Positions 1-7,798 of a stretch of 37,926 nt of DNA are shown piece by piece. The stretch comes from Phaeobacter sp. (GTDB lineage Bacteria; Pseudomonadota; Alphaproteobacteria; Rhodobacterales; Rhodobacteraceae), in contig NZ_JAJDWC010000054.1 in NCBI RefSeq assembly GCF_022825805.1, positions 1-37,926 on the forward strand. The letters run 5' to 3'. The position numbers were made by a program, and so were the translations under genes. Numbering within the stretch: position 1 is the stretch's first letter; each line of letters starts with the position of its first letter. The notes under the pieces are model-generated. The model was not told the origin of the DNA. It saw only the letters and a program-made list of their open reading frames with translations, and searched no databases.

Positions 1-47
1 AATCGCGCTCGACCCAAAGGTGTCAGTCTGGCATTGCTGTGAATGTT

Positions 48-121
48 CATTCGATCCCTCCGAATAGGGTTGGTGCTTGGTAACTCCAACCAACTCGGTC
101 TGGATCGAATGGACAACCTGT
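48..121. repeat. Long nested inverted repeat in the leftmost gap
   Basis: Bases 1-134 hold no gene I can support. Within them CATTCGATCC (48-57) is the exact reverse complement of GGATCGAATG (112-121). Between these arms GGTTGG (68-73) pairs with CCAACC (86-91). The nested arms could fold into a long stem-loop just downstream of the leftward TetR gene. There is no T-run, so a classical intrinsic terminator is doubtful. A recombination or transposon remnant, or an RNA structure, is also possible. Confidence 0.4.
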
Positions 122-134
122 TGAAAGCTCACAG

Positions 135-731
135 CTAGAGCGTTCGCACGCCGCCAAGGGTGAGTTTGGCGACCACCTCGGCGTAGGCTTCGCGGGCGTC
201 GGAGCCGGAGCCTGAATTCCACATGTAATACCAGTTCAGCATGCCAAAGACCGACATGGTGGCAGCGCGCAGTTTTTCGGCGTCACCATCGAAAACCTCG
301 GGGGCAAGCTGTGCGATGGCCTTGCTCATGAAAGCGACCAAATCGCGCTGGTAGCCGCGCAGACGTTTCTGCTGGTCTTCGGGCAATGCACCCATGGCGC
401 TGATCTGGACCTGATGTTCGTGATCAGCCCCCTGATAGGCCATCAGGATTTCCGCCACGATGCGGTGCAGGGCCGCCTGCGGGTCATTCTCGGGCAGATC
501 AACCGCCAGCACCCGGTCGCGCAGCTCGCTCAGATAGGTGTCCAGAATGCCGAACAGCACCGCATCTTTGCTGTCGTAGTAGTGATAGATATTGGCCTTG
601 GAGATCCCGCACTCGCGCGCCAGCTGGGTCATGGAAGCCCGATCAAAGCCCGCCTCGGCAAAGACTTTGGCCGCTGATTTCAGGATCTGCGCGCGCTTAT
701 GATCATGGTCTTTTGCAATCGTGCGGGCCAA
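135..731 (-). CDS. TetR/AcrR-family regulator of the paa locus
   Basis: A 198-residue one-component transcription factor. The N-terminal helix-turn-helix spans about residues 12-58 (AKVFAEAGFDRASMTQLA, then GISKANIYHYYDSK), typical of TetR repressors. The helical C-terminal half would bind the ligand, probably a CoA thioester such as phenylacetyl-CoA (inference). The start is TTG: a strong AAGGAG overlapping the paaK stop codon lies 9 bases upstream, so translation is probably coupled to paaK. It is the last gene of the leftward paaG-paaI-paaK unit. The palindrome in the paaG-paaZ promoter is a natural target. TetR regulators called PaaR control phenylacetate genes in other bacteria, but orthology is not shown here. 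Confidence 0.85.
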   Translation of the reverse strand: MARTIAKDHDHKRAQILKSAAKVFAEAGFDRASMTQLARECGISKANIYHYYDSKDAVLFGILDTYLSELRDRVLAVDLPENDPQAALHRIVAEILMAYQGADHEHQVQISAMGALPEDQQKRLRGYQRDLVAFMSKAIAQLAPEVFDGDAEKLRAATMSVFGMLNWYYMWNSGSGSDAREAYAEVVAKLTLGGVRTL

Positions 732-737
732 GCCGGG

Positions 738-2048
738 TCACTCCTTGTTGCGGGTGTCGATGACGCGCTTGGCCTTGCCCTGGCTGCGCTCCACCGAGCC
801 CGGCTCGCCTACTATGATCTCGGTTGAGACACCAACCATATCCTTGATGCGTTTGGTCAGCATCCGCGCGGCGGCTGTTTTGCTCAATTCATCGGTGGCG
901 CCGGGGCTGGCCTCGACAAAAACGCGCATCGCGTCCATGCGACCGGATTTATAGAGTTCGATCTGATAGTAAGGTGCCAGACCACCGGTGGCCAACAGCT
1001 GCTCTTCGACCTGGCTGGGAAAGACGTTGACGCCGCGCAGAATGATCATGTCGTCACTGCGTCCGGTGATCTTTTCCATCCGCCGCATCGACCGCGCGGT
1101 GCCTGGCAGGAGGCGTGTCAGATCGCGGGTGCGGTAGCGTACCATCGGCAGGCCTTCCTTGGTGAGCGTGGTGAAAACCAACTCGCCCAGTTCGCCATCC
1201 GGCAGCACTTCGCCTGTTTCTGGATCAATGATTTCGGGCAGGAAGTGATCTTCCCAGATCACGGGGCCATCTTTGGTTTCGACACATTCGTTGGCAACGC
1301 CCGGACCCATGATTTCGGACAGCCCGTAGATGTCGACAGCATGCATGTCGAAGGCAGCCTCGACCTCTTTGCGCATCGCATCGGTCCAGGGTTCGGCGCC
1401 AAAGATCCCGACCTTCAAAGAGCACTCACGCGGGTCCATGCCCTGTTTGTGATATTGCTCCAAGATATTGAGCATATAGGACGGCGTGACCATGATCCCG
1501 TCTGGTTTGAAATCGGTGATCAGGCCGACCTGTTTTTCGGTCTGCCCGCCCGACATCGGCACCACCGTCGCGCCCAGCCGTTCGATCCCGTAATGCGCCC
1601 CAAGCCCGCCGGTGAATAGCCCGTAGCCATAGGCGTTGTGGACCATGTCACCTTTGCGCAGGCCGGATGCCCGCAAGGAGCGCGCCACAAGATCGGCCCA
1701 ATTGCTGATGTCATTTGCGGTATAGCCGACCACAGTTGGCTTGCCGGTGGTGCCAGACGACGCATGCAGGCGGATGATCTGCTCGCGCGGCACGGCAAAC
1801 AGACCAAAGGGATAGTGGTCGCGCAGATCGTTCTTGTGGGTGAAAGGAAATTTGGCCAGATCGGACAGCTGCTGCAGATCGTCGGGATGCACACCCGCCG
1901 CATCGAAACGTTGTTTGTACATCGGCACATTGTCATAGGCGTGCCGCAGCGACCATTTCAACCGCTCCAGCTGCAGCGCACGGATTTCATCTAGGGATGC
2001 GATCTCTATCGGATCCAGATCCGCCTTGTTTGGGGTCAGGTCTTTCAT
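738..2048 (-). CDS. paaK: Phenylacetate-CoA ligase PaaK
   Basis: A 436-residue cytoplasmic adenylate-forming enzyme that converts phenylacetate, ATP and CoA to phenylacetyl-CoA, the first step of aerobic phenylacetate catabolism. The ATP-binding loop SSGTTGKP begins at residue 97. Further on are VRYRTRDLTRL and GRSDDMIILRGVNVFPSQ, both typical of PaaK rather than of general acyl-CoA synthetases. The ATG at 2048 is chosen because GGAGG lies 6 bases upstream; the longer frame starts at a GTG that lies inside that ribosome-binding site. Length matches the family. It follows paaI by 30 bases and its stop overlaps the ribosome-binding site of the TetR gene. Confidence 0.95.
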   Translation of the reverse strand: MKDLTPNKADLDPIEIASLDEIRALQLERLKWSLRHAYDNVPMYKQRFDAAGVHPDDLQQLSDLAKFPFTHKNDLRDHYPFGLFAVPREQIIRLHASSGTTGKPTVVGYTANDISNWADLVARSLRASGLRKGDMVHNAYGYGLFTGGLGAHYGIERLGATVVPMSGGQTEKQVGLITDFKPDGIMVTPSYMLNILEQYHKQGMDPRECSLKVGIFGAEPWTDAMRKEVEAAFDMHAVDIYGLSEIMGPGVANECVETKDGPVIWEDHFLPEIIDPETGEVLPDGELGELVFTTLTKEGLPMVRYRTRDLTRLLPGTARSMRRMEKITGRSDDMIILRGVNVFPSQVEEQLLATGGLAPYYQIELYKSGRMDAMRVFVEASPGATDELSKTAAARMLTKRIKDMVGVSTEIIVGEPGSVERSQGKAKRVIDTRNKE

Positions 2049-2078
2049 TTTATCCTCCACGCCGGTTGAATGGTGCGC

Positions 2079-2516
2079 TCAACTATCTGGGGTTTCCTCA
2101 AACACCTGGCCTTTGATTGCCCGTGAAAATCCACGGAACTCGGCCAGTTTTTTGCCGTCCTGGTTGGTGACGGTCACATCATAAATGCCGCTGCGCCCGG
2201 TCAGGGACACCTCCCGTGCCTCGGCCGTCAACCGATCACCCAGATGGCCGGGCGCGGCATAGCTGATCACATTGTGCTGGGCCACAGTGGCCTGATTGCG
2301 GCTGTTGCACGCAAAGGCAAAGGCGCTGTCAGCCAGCAGAAACGTGACACCGCCGTGGCAGATACCGTGGCCGTTGCAATGATGCGCCGCCACCGTCATC
2401 TGCAATGTCGCGGTGCCTTCGTCCACCTCCGCAATCTCCAGCCCGGCCCATTGGGAGGCCCGGTCTTCGGCCCACATGGCGGCTGCGGATCGTTCGGCGC
2501 GCTGTTTCGGGGTCAT
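2079..2516 (-). CDS. paaI: Hydroxyphenylacetyl-CoA thioesterase PaaI
   Basis: A 145-residue single hotdog-fold thioesterase. The signature HCNGHGICHGGVTFLLADS, followed by AFACNSRN, is close to characterised PaaI proteins, including the Asp of the catalytic helix. PaaI hydrolyses ring-hydroxylated phenylacetyl-CoA and other dead-end thioesters, rescuing CoA when the pathway stalls. The ATG at 2516 is 2 bases past the paaG stop codon. The longer open frame would begin deep inside paaG and its extra residues are unlike the family. The gene lies between paaG and paaK in one leftward unit. Confidence 0.93.
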   Translation of the reverse strand: MTPKQRAERSAAAMWAEDRASQWAGLEIAEVDEGTATLQMTVAAHHCNGHGICHGGVTFLLADSAFAFACNSRNQATVAQHNVISYAAPGHLGDRLTAEAREVSLTGRSGIYDVTVTNQDGKKLAEFRGFSRAIKGQVFEETPDS

Positions 2517-2518
2517 CG

Positions 2519-3304
2519 TCAGGCGCCTTTGAAGTTCGGAGCGCGTTTCTCGAGGAAGCTGGCGACCCCTTCGGCATAGTCGGCGCTTTCCCCGCATGTC
2601 TTCATCGCGCCCGCTTCGCGCTCCAGCTGATCCAGCAGGCTGGTGGTTGCTGCGGCCTGGATGGTCTGTTTCGTCAGCCCCAGACCAAGGGTGGGGCCCG
2701 CCGCAAGCCGGGCGGCCAAATCGCGCGCCTCTCCCATCAGGTCCGCATCCGGCAGCGCCTTCCAGATCAGCCCCCAGTCTTCTGCTTTTTGGGCCGACAG
2801 AGGCTCTGCCGTCAGCGCGAGCCCTTTGGCCCGGGCCTCGCCCAACAGGCGCGGCAAATGCCAGCTACCACCGGTATCTGGGATCAAGCCGACCTTGGCG
2901 AAGGACTGAATGAACCGCGCGCTTTCGGCAGCCAGAACAATATCGCAGGCCAGTGCCAGGCTGGACCCGGCCCCGGCAGCGACGCCGTTGACCGCGCAGA
3001 TGACGGGCAAATCCAGCGAGCGGATCAATGTCACCAGCGGGGCATAGAATGTGCGTACGGTGTGGCCCAGATCGGGTGGGGTTTCCGCCTTGCGCGGATC
3101 GCGGTCACCCAGATCCTGCCCGGCACAAAACCCGCGCCCCGCCCCGGTCAGCAGGATCGCGCGTGCGCCACCATCACGGGCGGCGGTCAACGCCTGCCGC
3201 AGGGCAAGGTGCATCTCTTCGTTGAAAGAGTTCAGCCTATCAGGGCGGTTCAACGTGATTTCCGTCCAGTTTCCATGGTCTTGAACCAGAACCATTTCTG
3301 CCAT
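2519..3304 (-). CDS. paaG: 1,2-epoxyphenylacetyl-CoA isomerase PaaG
   Basis: A 261-residue crotonase-fold enzyme, the usual PaaG length. It isomerises ring-1,2-epoxyphenylacetyl-CoA to the oxepin-CoA that PaaZ then hydrolyses, and also shifts double bonds later in the pathway. The oxyanion-hole segment GAGRGFCAGQDLGDRDP and the loop GLIPDTGGSWHLPRLLG, which carries the catalytic Asp, are PaaG-like; generic enoyl-CoA hydratases have Glu in the corresponding loops. The ATG at 3304 has GGAGGG at good spacing; the longer frame would run through the divergent promoter into paaZ. It is the first gene of the leftward operon. Confidence 0.9.
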   Translation of the reverse strand: MAEMVLVQDHGNWTEITLNRPDRLNSFNEEMHLALRQALTAARDGGARAILLTGAGRGFCAGQDLGDRDPRKAETPPDLGHTVRTFYAPLVTLIRSLDLPVICAVNGVAAGAGSSLALACDIVLAAESARFIQSFAKVGLIPDTGGSWHLPRLLGEARAKGLALTAEPLSAQKAEDWGLIWKALPDADLMGEARDLAARLAAGPTLGLGLTKQTIQAAATTSLLDQLEREAGAMKTCGESADYAEGVASFLEKRAPNFKGA

Positions 3305-3339
3305 CCCTGCGCCCTCCCTGCGATCTGTTGCAAAAAATC

Positions 3340-3370
3340 TTGCATAAACCGACCGGACGGTCAATATATT
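3340..3370. promoter_or_regulatory. Divergent paaG/paaZ promoter with a TetR-type palindrome
   Basis: The gap between paaG and paaZ contains the inverted repeat GACCG-GA-CGGTC (3351-3362), a typical TetR-family operator. For the plus strand, TTGCAT (3340-3345) and TATATT (3365-3370) could be -35 and -10 elements with a 19-base spacer. For the minus strand, TTGACC (complement of 3359-3364) is a good -35 with AAGATT 17 bases on. The palindrome lies between or over these elements in both directions, so one bound repressor could silence both arms. The TetR product at 135-731 is the likely binder (inference). Confidence 0.6.
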
Positions 3371-3425
3371 TGCATCCACCTTTTGCCCCCGTCGGCCCCA
3401 GCAACAGATGCAAAGGATCCCCGTG

Positions 3426-5456
3426 ATGAGCCTATTTGACGTTTCCAGTTTCGCGGCTGGCCAATGGATCGCACCGGATGAGTCCGCCCGCCAGATCGCC
3501 AATGCTGTGACCGGCGAGGCGATGGCCCGTGCCGGCAATGCGCAACTGGATGTGGAGGCCATGCTGGAGCATGCCCGCAACGTCGGTGGCCCCAATCTGC
3601 GAAGAATGACCTTTCATGATCGGGCGCGCCTGCTGAAGGCACTGGCCGGGCACCTGAACCAGCATAAACAGGCGCTTTATGATCTGTCGTTCAACACCGG
3701 CGCGACCCAATCGGACCATATGATCGATATCGACGGCGGCATCGGCACCATGTTCGTCTTCGCCTCCAAAGGCCGCCGTGAGATGCCGGACGCGCATATC
3801 TACCTTGATGGAGATGTCGAGCAGCTGTCACGCAACGGAACGTTCCTGGGCCAGCATATCTGCACCCCGTTGCAAGGGGTCGCGGTGCACATCAACGCCT
3901 TCAACTTTCCGGTCTGGGGCATGTTGGAAAAACTGGCCCCCACCCTGTTGGCGGGTGTCCCGGCCATCGTGAAACCAGCGACAGCGACCTGTTATGTCAC
4001 AGAGCTGGCGGTTCGGCTGATGTTGCAATCCGGACTGCTTCCAGAAGGGGCGCTGCAACTGGTGTCTGGTGGGTTGGGGCCGATGCTGGATCATCTTGGC
4101 ATGCAAGATGTGGTCAGCTTCACCGGATCGGCGGACACTGCTTTGAAATTGCGCGCCACCCCTGCGATCCTGAACAACTCGGTCCGGTTCATCGCCGAAC
4201 AGGACAGCCTGAATGCCTCTGTGCTTGGGCCTGATGCGACACCCGGCACGCCGGAGTTCGACCTGTTCATCAAAGAGGTCAGCCGCGAGATGACCACCAA
4301 AGCGGGACAGAAATGCACCGCCATTCGCCGCATCATCGCGCCAGAACCACAAATCGATGCTGTGATCGGCGCGCTGTCGCAGCGTCTGGCGAAGGTCCAA
4401 ATCGGCGATCCGCGCCTTGAAGGGATCAAGATGGGCGCGCTCGTGTCGGCCGCGCAGAAACGCGATGTGCTGGAAAAAGCTGCACTCATCGGGACCGAAG
4501 CCACCCGTGTGTTTGGCAATCCCGACCAGTTTGACGTGACCGGTGCCAGCGCTGAGGATGGCGCCTTTGTGCCACCGATGCTGTATCATTGTGCCGATCC
4601 CGACACCGCAGAACGCATCCATGACACAGAGGCCTTTGGGCCGGTTGCCACACTGATGGGGTATCGCGATCTGGATCACGCGGTTGCACTGGCCAACCGG
4701 GGGCAAGGGTCGCTGGTGGCGTCTGTCATCACCAACGATGCCGATGTTGCGCGCGACGTTGCAATCGGCGCCGGCGCCTATCACGGGCGGCTCTATTTCA
4801 ACAACCGTGCGTCGATGCAGGAAGCCACCGGGCATGGCTCTCCCCTGCCCCATATGGTCCATGGTGGACCAGGCCGGGCTGGTGGTGGCGAAGAAATGGG
4901 CGGCGTGCGCGGTGTCAAACACTACATGCAGCGCACCGCCATTCAGGGTTCGCCAGAAATCCTGTCCGCAATTGGCACGCGCTGGGTGCCGGGCAGTGAC
5001 GAACACAGCCACCCGGAGCATCCGTTCACGCGCCGCTTTGGTGATCTGGCGATCGGGGATACGCTGCACACGGGTTCGCGCACAATCACGCTACAGGACA
5101 TTGAGACCTTCGCTCATTTCACAGGGGATACGTTTTATGCCCACATGGATGATGAGGCCGCGAAGCGGAACCCCTTCTTCCCCGGTCGGGTGGCGCATGG
5201 CTATCTGCTGTTGTCCTTCGCCGCGGGCCTGTTTGTGCAGCCCGACGAAGGACCTGTGCTGGCCAACACCGGGCTGGATAACCTGCGGTTCATGAAACCG
5301 GTCGTCGCCGGCGACAGCATCCAGGTGCGATTGACCGTCAAACAGAAGACGCCGCGCAATGATGAGTATGGCGAAGTGCGCTGGCATGTGACGCTGACCA
5401 ATCAGGACGGCGATGTCGCAGCAGAATATGAGTTGCTCACGATGAACGCCTACTGA
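3426..5456 (+). CDS. paaZ: Bifunctional oxepin-CoA hydrolase / semialdehyde dehydrogenase PaaZ
   Basis: A 676-residue fusion enzyme. The N-terminal aldehyde dehydrogenase domain (about 1-520) carries the general base Glu258 (FIAEQDS) and nucleophile Cys297 (GQKCTA). The C-terminal MaoC/hotdog hydratase domain has Asp568 and His573 in [13 protein letters not shown], the same five-residue spacing as in E. coli PaaZ. It opens the oxepin ring by hydrolysis and oxidises the resulting semialdehyde to 3-oxo-5,6-dehydrosuberyl-CoA. The ATG at 3426 is preferred over the one at 3408 because AAAGGA lies 8 bases upstream. It is transcribed away from paaG; paaX follows after 55 bases. Confidence 0.95.
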   Translation: MSLFDVSSFAAGQWIAPDESARQIANAVTGEAMARAGNAQLDVEAMLEHARNVGGPNLRRMTFHDRARLLKALAGHLNQHKQALYDLSFNTGATQSDHMIDIDGGIGTMFVFASKGRREMPDAHIYLDGDVEQLSRNGTFLGQHICTPLQGVAVHINAFNFPVWGMLEKLAPTLLAGVPAIVKPATATCYVTELAVRLMLQSGLLPEGALQLVSGGLGPMLDHLGMQDVVSFTGSADTALKLRATPAILNNSVRFIAEQDSLNASVLGPDATPGTPEFDLFIKEVSREMTTKAGQKCTAIRRIIAPEPQIDAVIGALSQRLAKVQIGDPRLEGIKMGALVSAAQKRDVLEKAALIGTEATRVFGNPDQFDVTGASAEDGAFVPPMLYHCADPDTAERIHDTEAFGPVATLMGYRDLDHAVALANRGQGSLVASVITNDADVARDVAIGAGAYHGRLYFNNRASMQEATGHGSPLPHMVHGGPGRAGGGEEMGGVRGVKHYMQRTAIQGSPEILSAIGTRWVPGSDEHSHPEHPFTRRFGDLAIGDTLHTGSRTITLQDIETFAHFTGDTFYAHMDDEAAKRNPFFPGRVAHGYLLLSFAAGLFVQPDEGPVLANTGLDNLRFMKPVVAGDSIQVRLTVKQKTPRNDEYGEVRWHVTLTNQDGDVAAEYELLTMNAY

Positions 5457-5464
5457 CGTCGCTG

Positions 5465-5499
5465 GGACGGCTGGGCTGGTCTATTGGCCTTGGCCGTCC
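5465..5499. promoter_or_regulatory. Inverted repeat before paaX
   Basis: GGACGGC (5465-5471) and GCCGTCC (5493-5499) form a perfect 7-base inverted repeat with a 21-base spacer, ending 12 bases before the paaX start codon. It could be an autoregulatory operator or a weak RNA hairpin that limits paaX translation. No clear -35/-10 pair or Shine-Dalgarno sequence is visible beside it. Confidence 0.25.
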
Positions 5500-5511
5500 T
5501 ACAACGCCAGT

Positions 5512-6372
5512 ATGACTGATCTGAACATCCCATGGTTTGACAGCGCCATTGCCAAACTCAGCGATCCGCAAAACCAGCGGGTCTGGTCTATCATTGTGTC
5601 TCTGTTCGGCGATATGGCGCAGCAGAACGGCGACTGTATCAACGGCCAGACGCTCACCCAGATCATCACGCCGATGGGCATCAAACCGGAGGCCATTCGC
5701 GTCGCCCTGCATCGTCTGCGCAAGGATGGCTGGATCGACAGCCATAAATCAGGTCGCGCCTCGGTGCATGTGCTGACAGATCTTGGTCGCCGCCAATCGG
5801 CGGAGGTGACACCGCGCATCTATGCCGCGGCCGCTGTGCCTGCACAGGCCTGGCACCTGGTGATCGCCGAAGACGGCCAATCCACCGCACTGGAGCCATT
5901 GCTGGAGCAGAGCACGTATTTTTCTGTCAACCGCTCGACCGCGCTTGGTCTGTGTGCACCGCCGCGTGGTGGACGCGATCTGCTGGTGGTTCAAGACCCA
6001 GAAATGCGCGTTCCTGGTTGGTTTCAGGACCGGTTGTTTCCCGCAGATCTGTGCCAGGCCTGCGCCACGCTGGAACAGGTGCTGGCGGCGGTTCTGGGGA
6101 TGGATCTGCGTCACGCAGCAGATGGCATGGCCCACCGTGAGGCCGGGCAATCCGCGCTGCCGCCCCTGACAGAACTGCAGATCGTCACCCTGCGCACCCT
6201 CGTGGTGCATCGATGGAGGCGGGTCGTCCTGCGGCATCCAGATTTGCCCGCATCCTTCCACCCCAAAGCCTGGCGTGGTGAGCCCTGCCGCCAATTGGTG
6301 GCAGAGCTGCTCTCGCATCTGCCGCGGCCCCAGCTGACCGCCAGTGGCGATCTGCAACAGGCCAACGACTAG
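5512..6372 (+). CDS. paaX: PaaX-family transcriptional repressor
   Basis: A 286-residue regulator. The N-terminal winged-helix region (about 15-90) includes MGIKPEAIRVALHRLRKDGW. The segment RIYAAAAVPAQAWHLVI and the C-terminal block RWRRVVLRHPDLPASF, followed by WRGEPCR, are PaaX hallmarks. PaaX proteins repress phenylacetate genes and are released by phenylacetyl-CoA. The gene follows paaZ in the same direction. The ATG at 5512 has no obvious Shine-Dalgarno sequence, which suggests low expression. With the TetR gene at 135, this locus has two local regulators, so the division of labour between them is unclear. Confidence 0.88.
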   Translation: MTDLNIPWFDSAIAKLSDPQNQRVWSIIVSLFGDMAQQNGDCINGQTLTQIITPMGIKPEAIRVALHRLRKDGWIDSHKSGRASVHVLTDLGRRQSAEVTPRIYAAAAVPAQAWHLVIAEDGQSTALEPLLEQSTYFSVNRSTALGLCAPPRGGRDLLVVQDPEMRVPGWFQDRLFPADLCQACATLEQVLAAVLGMDLRHAADGMAHREAGQSALPPLTELQIVTLRTLVVHRWRRVVLRHPDLPASFHPKAWRGEPCRQLVAELLSHLPRPQLTASGDLQQAND

Positions 6373-6391
6373 CCCAGCGGTTACGCTGCGG

Positions 6392-6739
6392 TTATGCGGC
6401 GGCGGTGACCAAAACCTCGACCAGGAAATCCGGGCGCGCCAGTTTCGCTTCGCCGCAGGCACGCGCTGGTGTCTGCCCTTCTGGCACCCAGGCATCCCAG
6501 ACCGCGTTCATTTCGGCGAAATCCGCCATATCTGCGAGCCAGATGGTGCACTGCAGCAGCCGTGTCTTGTCGCTGCCGACCTCTGCCAGCAGGGCGTCCA
6601 CCTTATCCAAACAGTCCTGTGTTTGCTGGGCGACGCTGGCGCCTGCGGTGCCGACCTGACCGGCGAGATAGATGGTGTCGCCATGTTTGACGATCTGGCT
6701 CATGCGGGGGCCGGTGTGGTGGCGTTCAATATCGCTCAT
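6392..6739 (-). CDS. RidA/YjgF-family protein
   Basis: A 115-residue RidA-fold protein (VKHGDTIYLAGQVGT near the N-terminus, QTQDCLDKVDALLAEVG in the middle, PARACGEAKLARPDFLVEV near the end). RidA proteins deaminate reactive enamine/imine intermediates. The active-site Arg that defines the RidA subgroup is expected near TPARACGEA. Only the family, not the subgroup, is certain. The gene converges on paaX with a 19-base gap, so it is not in the paa operon. The start ATG at 6739 has AGGA upstream. Bases 6740-6881 hold no further gene that I see. Confidence 0.85.
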   Translation of the reverse strand: MSDIERHHTGPRMSQIVKHGDTIYLAGQVGTAGASVAQQTQDCLDKVDALLAEVGSDKTRLLQCTIWLADMADFAEMNAVWDAWVPEGQTPARACGEAKLARPDFLVEVLVTAAA

Positions 6740-6881
6740 GAAAGGATCCTATTCGCTGATGGCGCCAAACTGCGCCTGCCATTCGCATAAAACGATGTGG
6801 CAGCCATGGCAACGCATCCTGCACCTCCCGCATAGCGCGCCGGGGCGCTGGCGGTTGACGCGCACCCCAGTGGCCAATGCG

Positions 6882-7382
6882 TTACTTTGCGGCGTTGCCA
6901 TGCACCGGGGATGAACCGTTAAAGCTGAACTGGACCATCCTGGGATTGATCAATTGCAACCGGGCGCTTGGCGTCCAGACCGCAGCCTTCTGCGGGCGAA
7001 AGCGAAACAGCACGACATTTGGATCCTCGCGGCCGCCGTCGAACCATGCGCGGGCGGCAAAGCTCCAGAGACTGTCCAAAACCGCCGCATCTTCCGCCCG
7101 CTCCACGACGCCGTCGAGACATGCGAAATAGTCCTGGGCCGGTGCAGAAAACACAAGTTGCCCGTCGCAGGCAGGGGTGACGCCCGCCGCAAGCCCGCTG
7201 TCCGCCGCGCCAATGAACCACAAGCATTTATTGTCCCGGTCCACCCGGTGGCTGACGGGTTGTTGCCCATCCTGACCGAACAGCTGGACTAGCGATGCCC
7301 GCCCGCGTTCAAGCTGTGACCACAGCTCTGCCGCAATGTCCGCGATGACATCCGGCTGCAATGTTGGATTTGCGTCTCTCAC
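6882..7382 (-). CDS. Pyridoxamine-phosphate-oxidase-like general stress protein
   Basis: A protein of 166 residues from the GTG at 7382, or 198 from the ATG at 7478. It has the split-barrel flavin-binding fold of the general stress protein 26 group: ELWSQLERGRASLVQLF, then NKCLWFIGAADSG, then FDGGREDPNVVLFRF and AAVWTPSARL. Such proteins bind FMN or related cofactors; their substrates are mostly unknown. I prefer the GTG start because GGAG lies about 10 bases upstream and the extra 32 residues of the longer form look non-conserved; the ATG lacks a ribosome-binding site. It lies next to the general stress regulator genes, but I found no GGAAC/CGTT promoter directly upstream. Confidence 0.75.
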   Translation of the reverse strand: MRDANPTLQPDVIADIAAELWSQLERGRASLVQLFGQDGQQPVSHRVDRDNKCLWFIGAADSGLAAGVTPACDGQLVFSAPAQDYFACLDGVVERAEDAAVLDSLWSFAARAWFDGGREDPNVVLFRFRPQKAAVWTPSARLQLINPRMVQFSFNGSSPVHGNAAK

Positions 7383-7478
7383 ATCTAGGGGCTCCGATAA
7401 GGGGCTTGGCGCATGGCCTGGCAGTCTATTTCGGCGGTTCACAAGATAGTCGATTGACCTGAAGGGCAGGTTAATCAT

Positions 7479-7798
7479 ACAACTTATAAGTGTGCTTCAT
7501 TCGGTTCAGGTACATCGTGAAAGTGATGGGAACGCTCTGGCAAACTGCCGAAAAAGCGTCCGATCTATTCCCTTCCCGGCGATCGCGTCTGAGGCCAAAT
7601 GATGGCAACCACACGGAAAATCAGTCGAGAAAGTTCAGGATCACCCTACCGCTGAGCCGTTCAACTCCTCTGTTGTCGCGTCGATCCATACAGAGACAAC
7701 GCAGAGGTCAGCAAAAAGTTCACATAGGTATATTTCAAATACATCTTAAACAGATCACACCTTCGATTTGGCCCAAGAAAACCGCAACCTGAAGGAGA
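7479..7798. other. 320-base gap without a supported gene
   Basis: This stretch is visibly richer in A and T than its surroundings. It contains one open frame on the plus strand (7490-7792) whose translation is basic, low-complexity and unlike a protein family, so I do not call it. An imperfect inverted repeat, CCTCTG-TTGTC (7667-7677) against GACAA-CG-CAGAGG (7695-7707), lies downstream of the leftward kinase operon. It could act as a terminator or belong to a small RNA; there is no strong T-run. Confidence 0.4.

Noticed and set aside
3828-5069. Open frame of 413 codons antisense to paaZ
   Set aside because: A shadow of paaZ codon bias; no start-site support and no motifs.
7490-7792. Plus-strand 100-codon open frame in the gap before the kinase gene
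   Set aside because: Basic, low-complexity translation, poor start context and no family resemblance.
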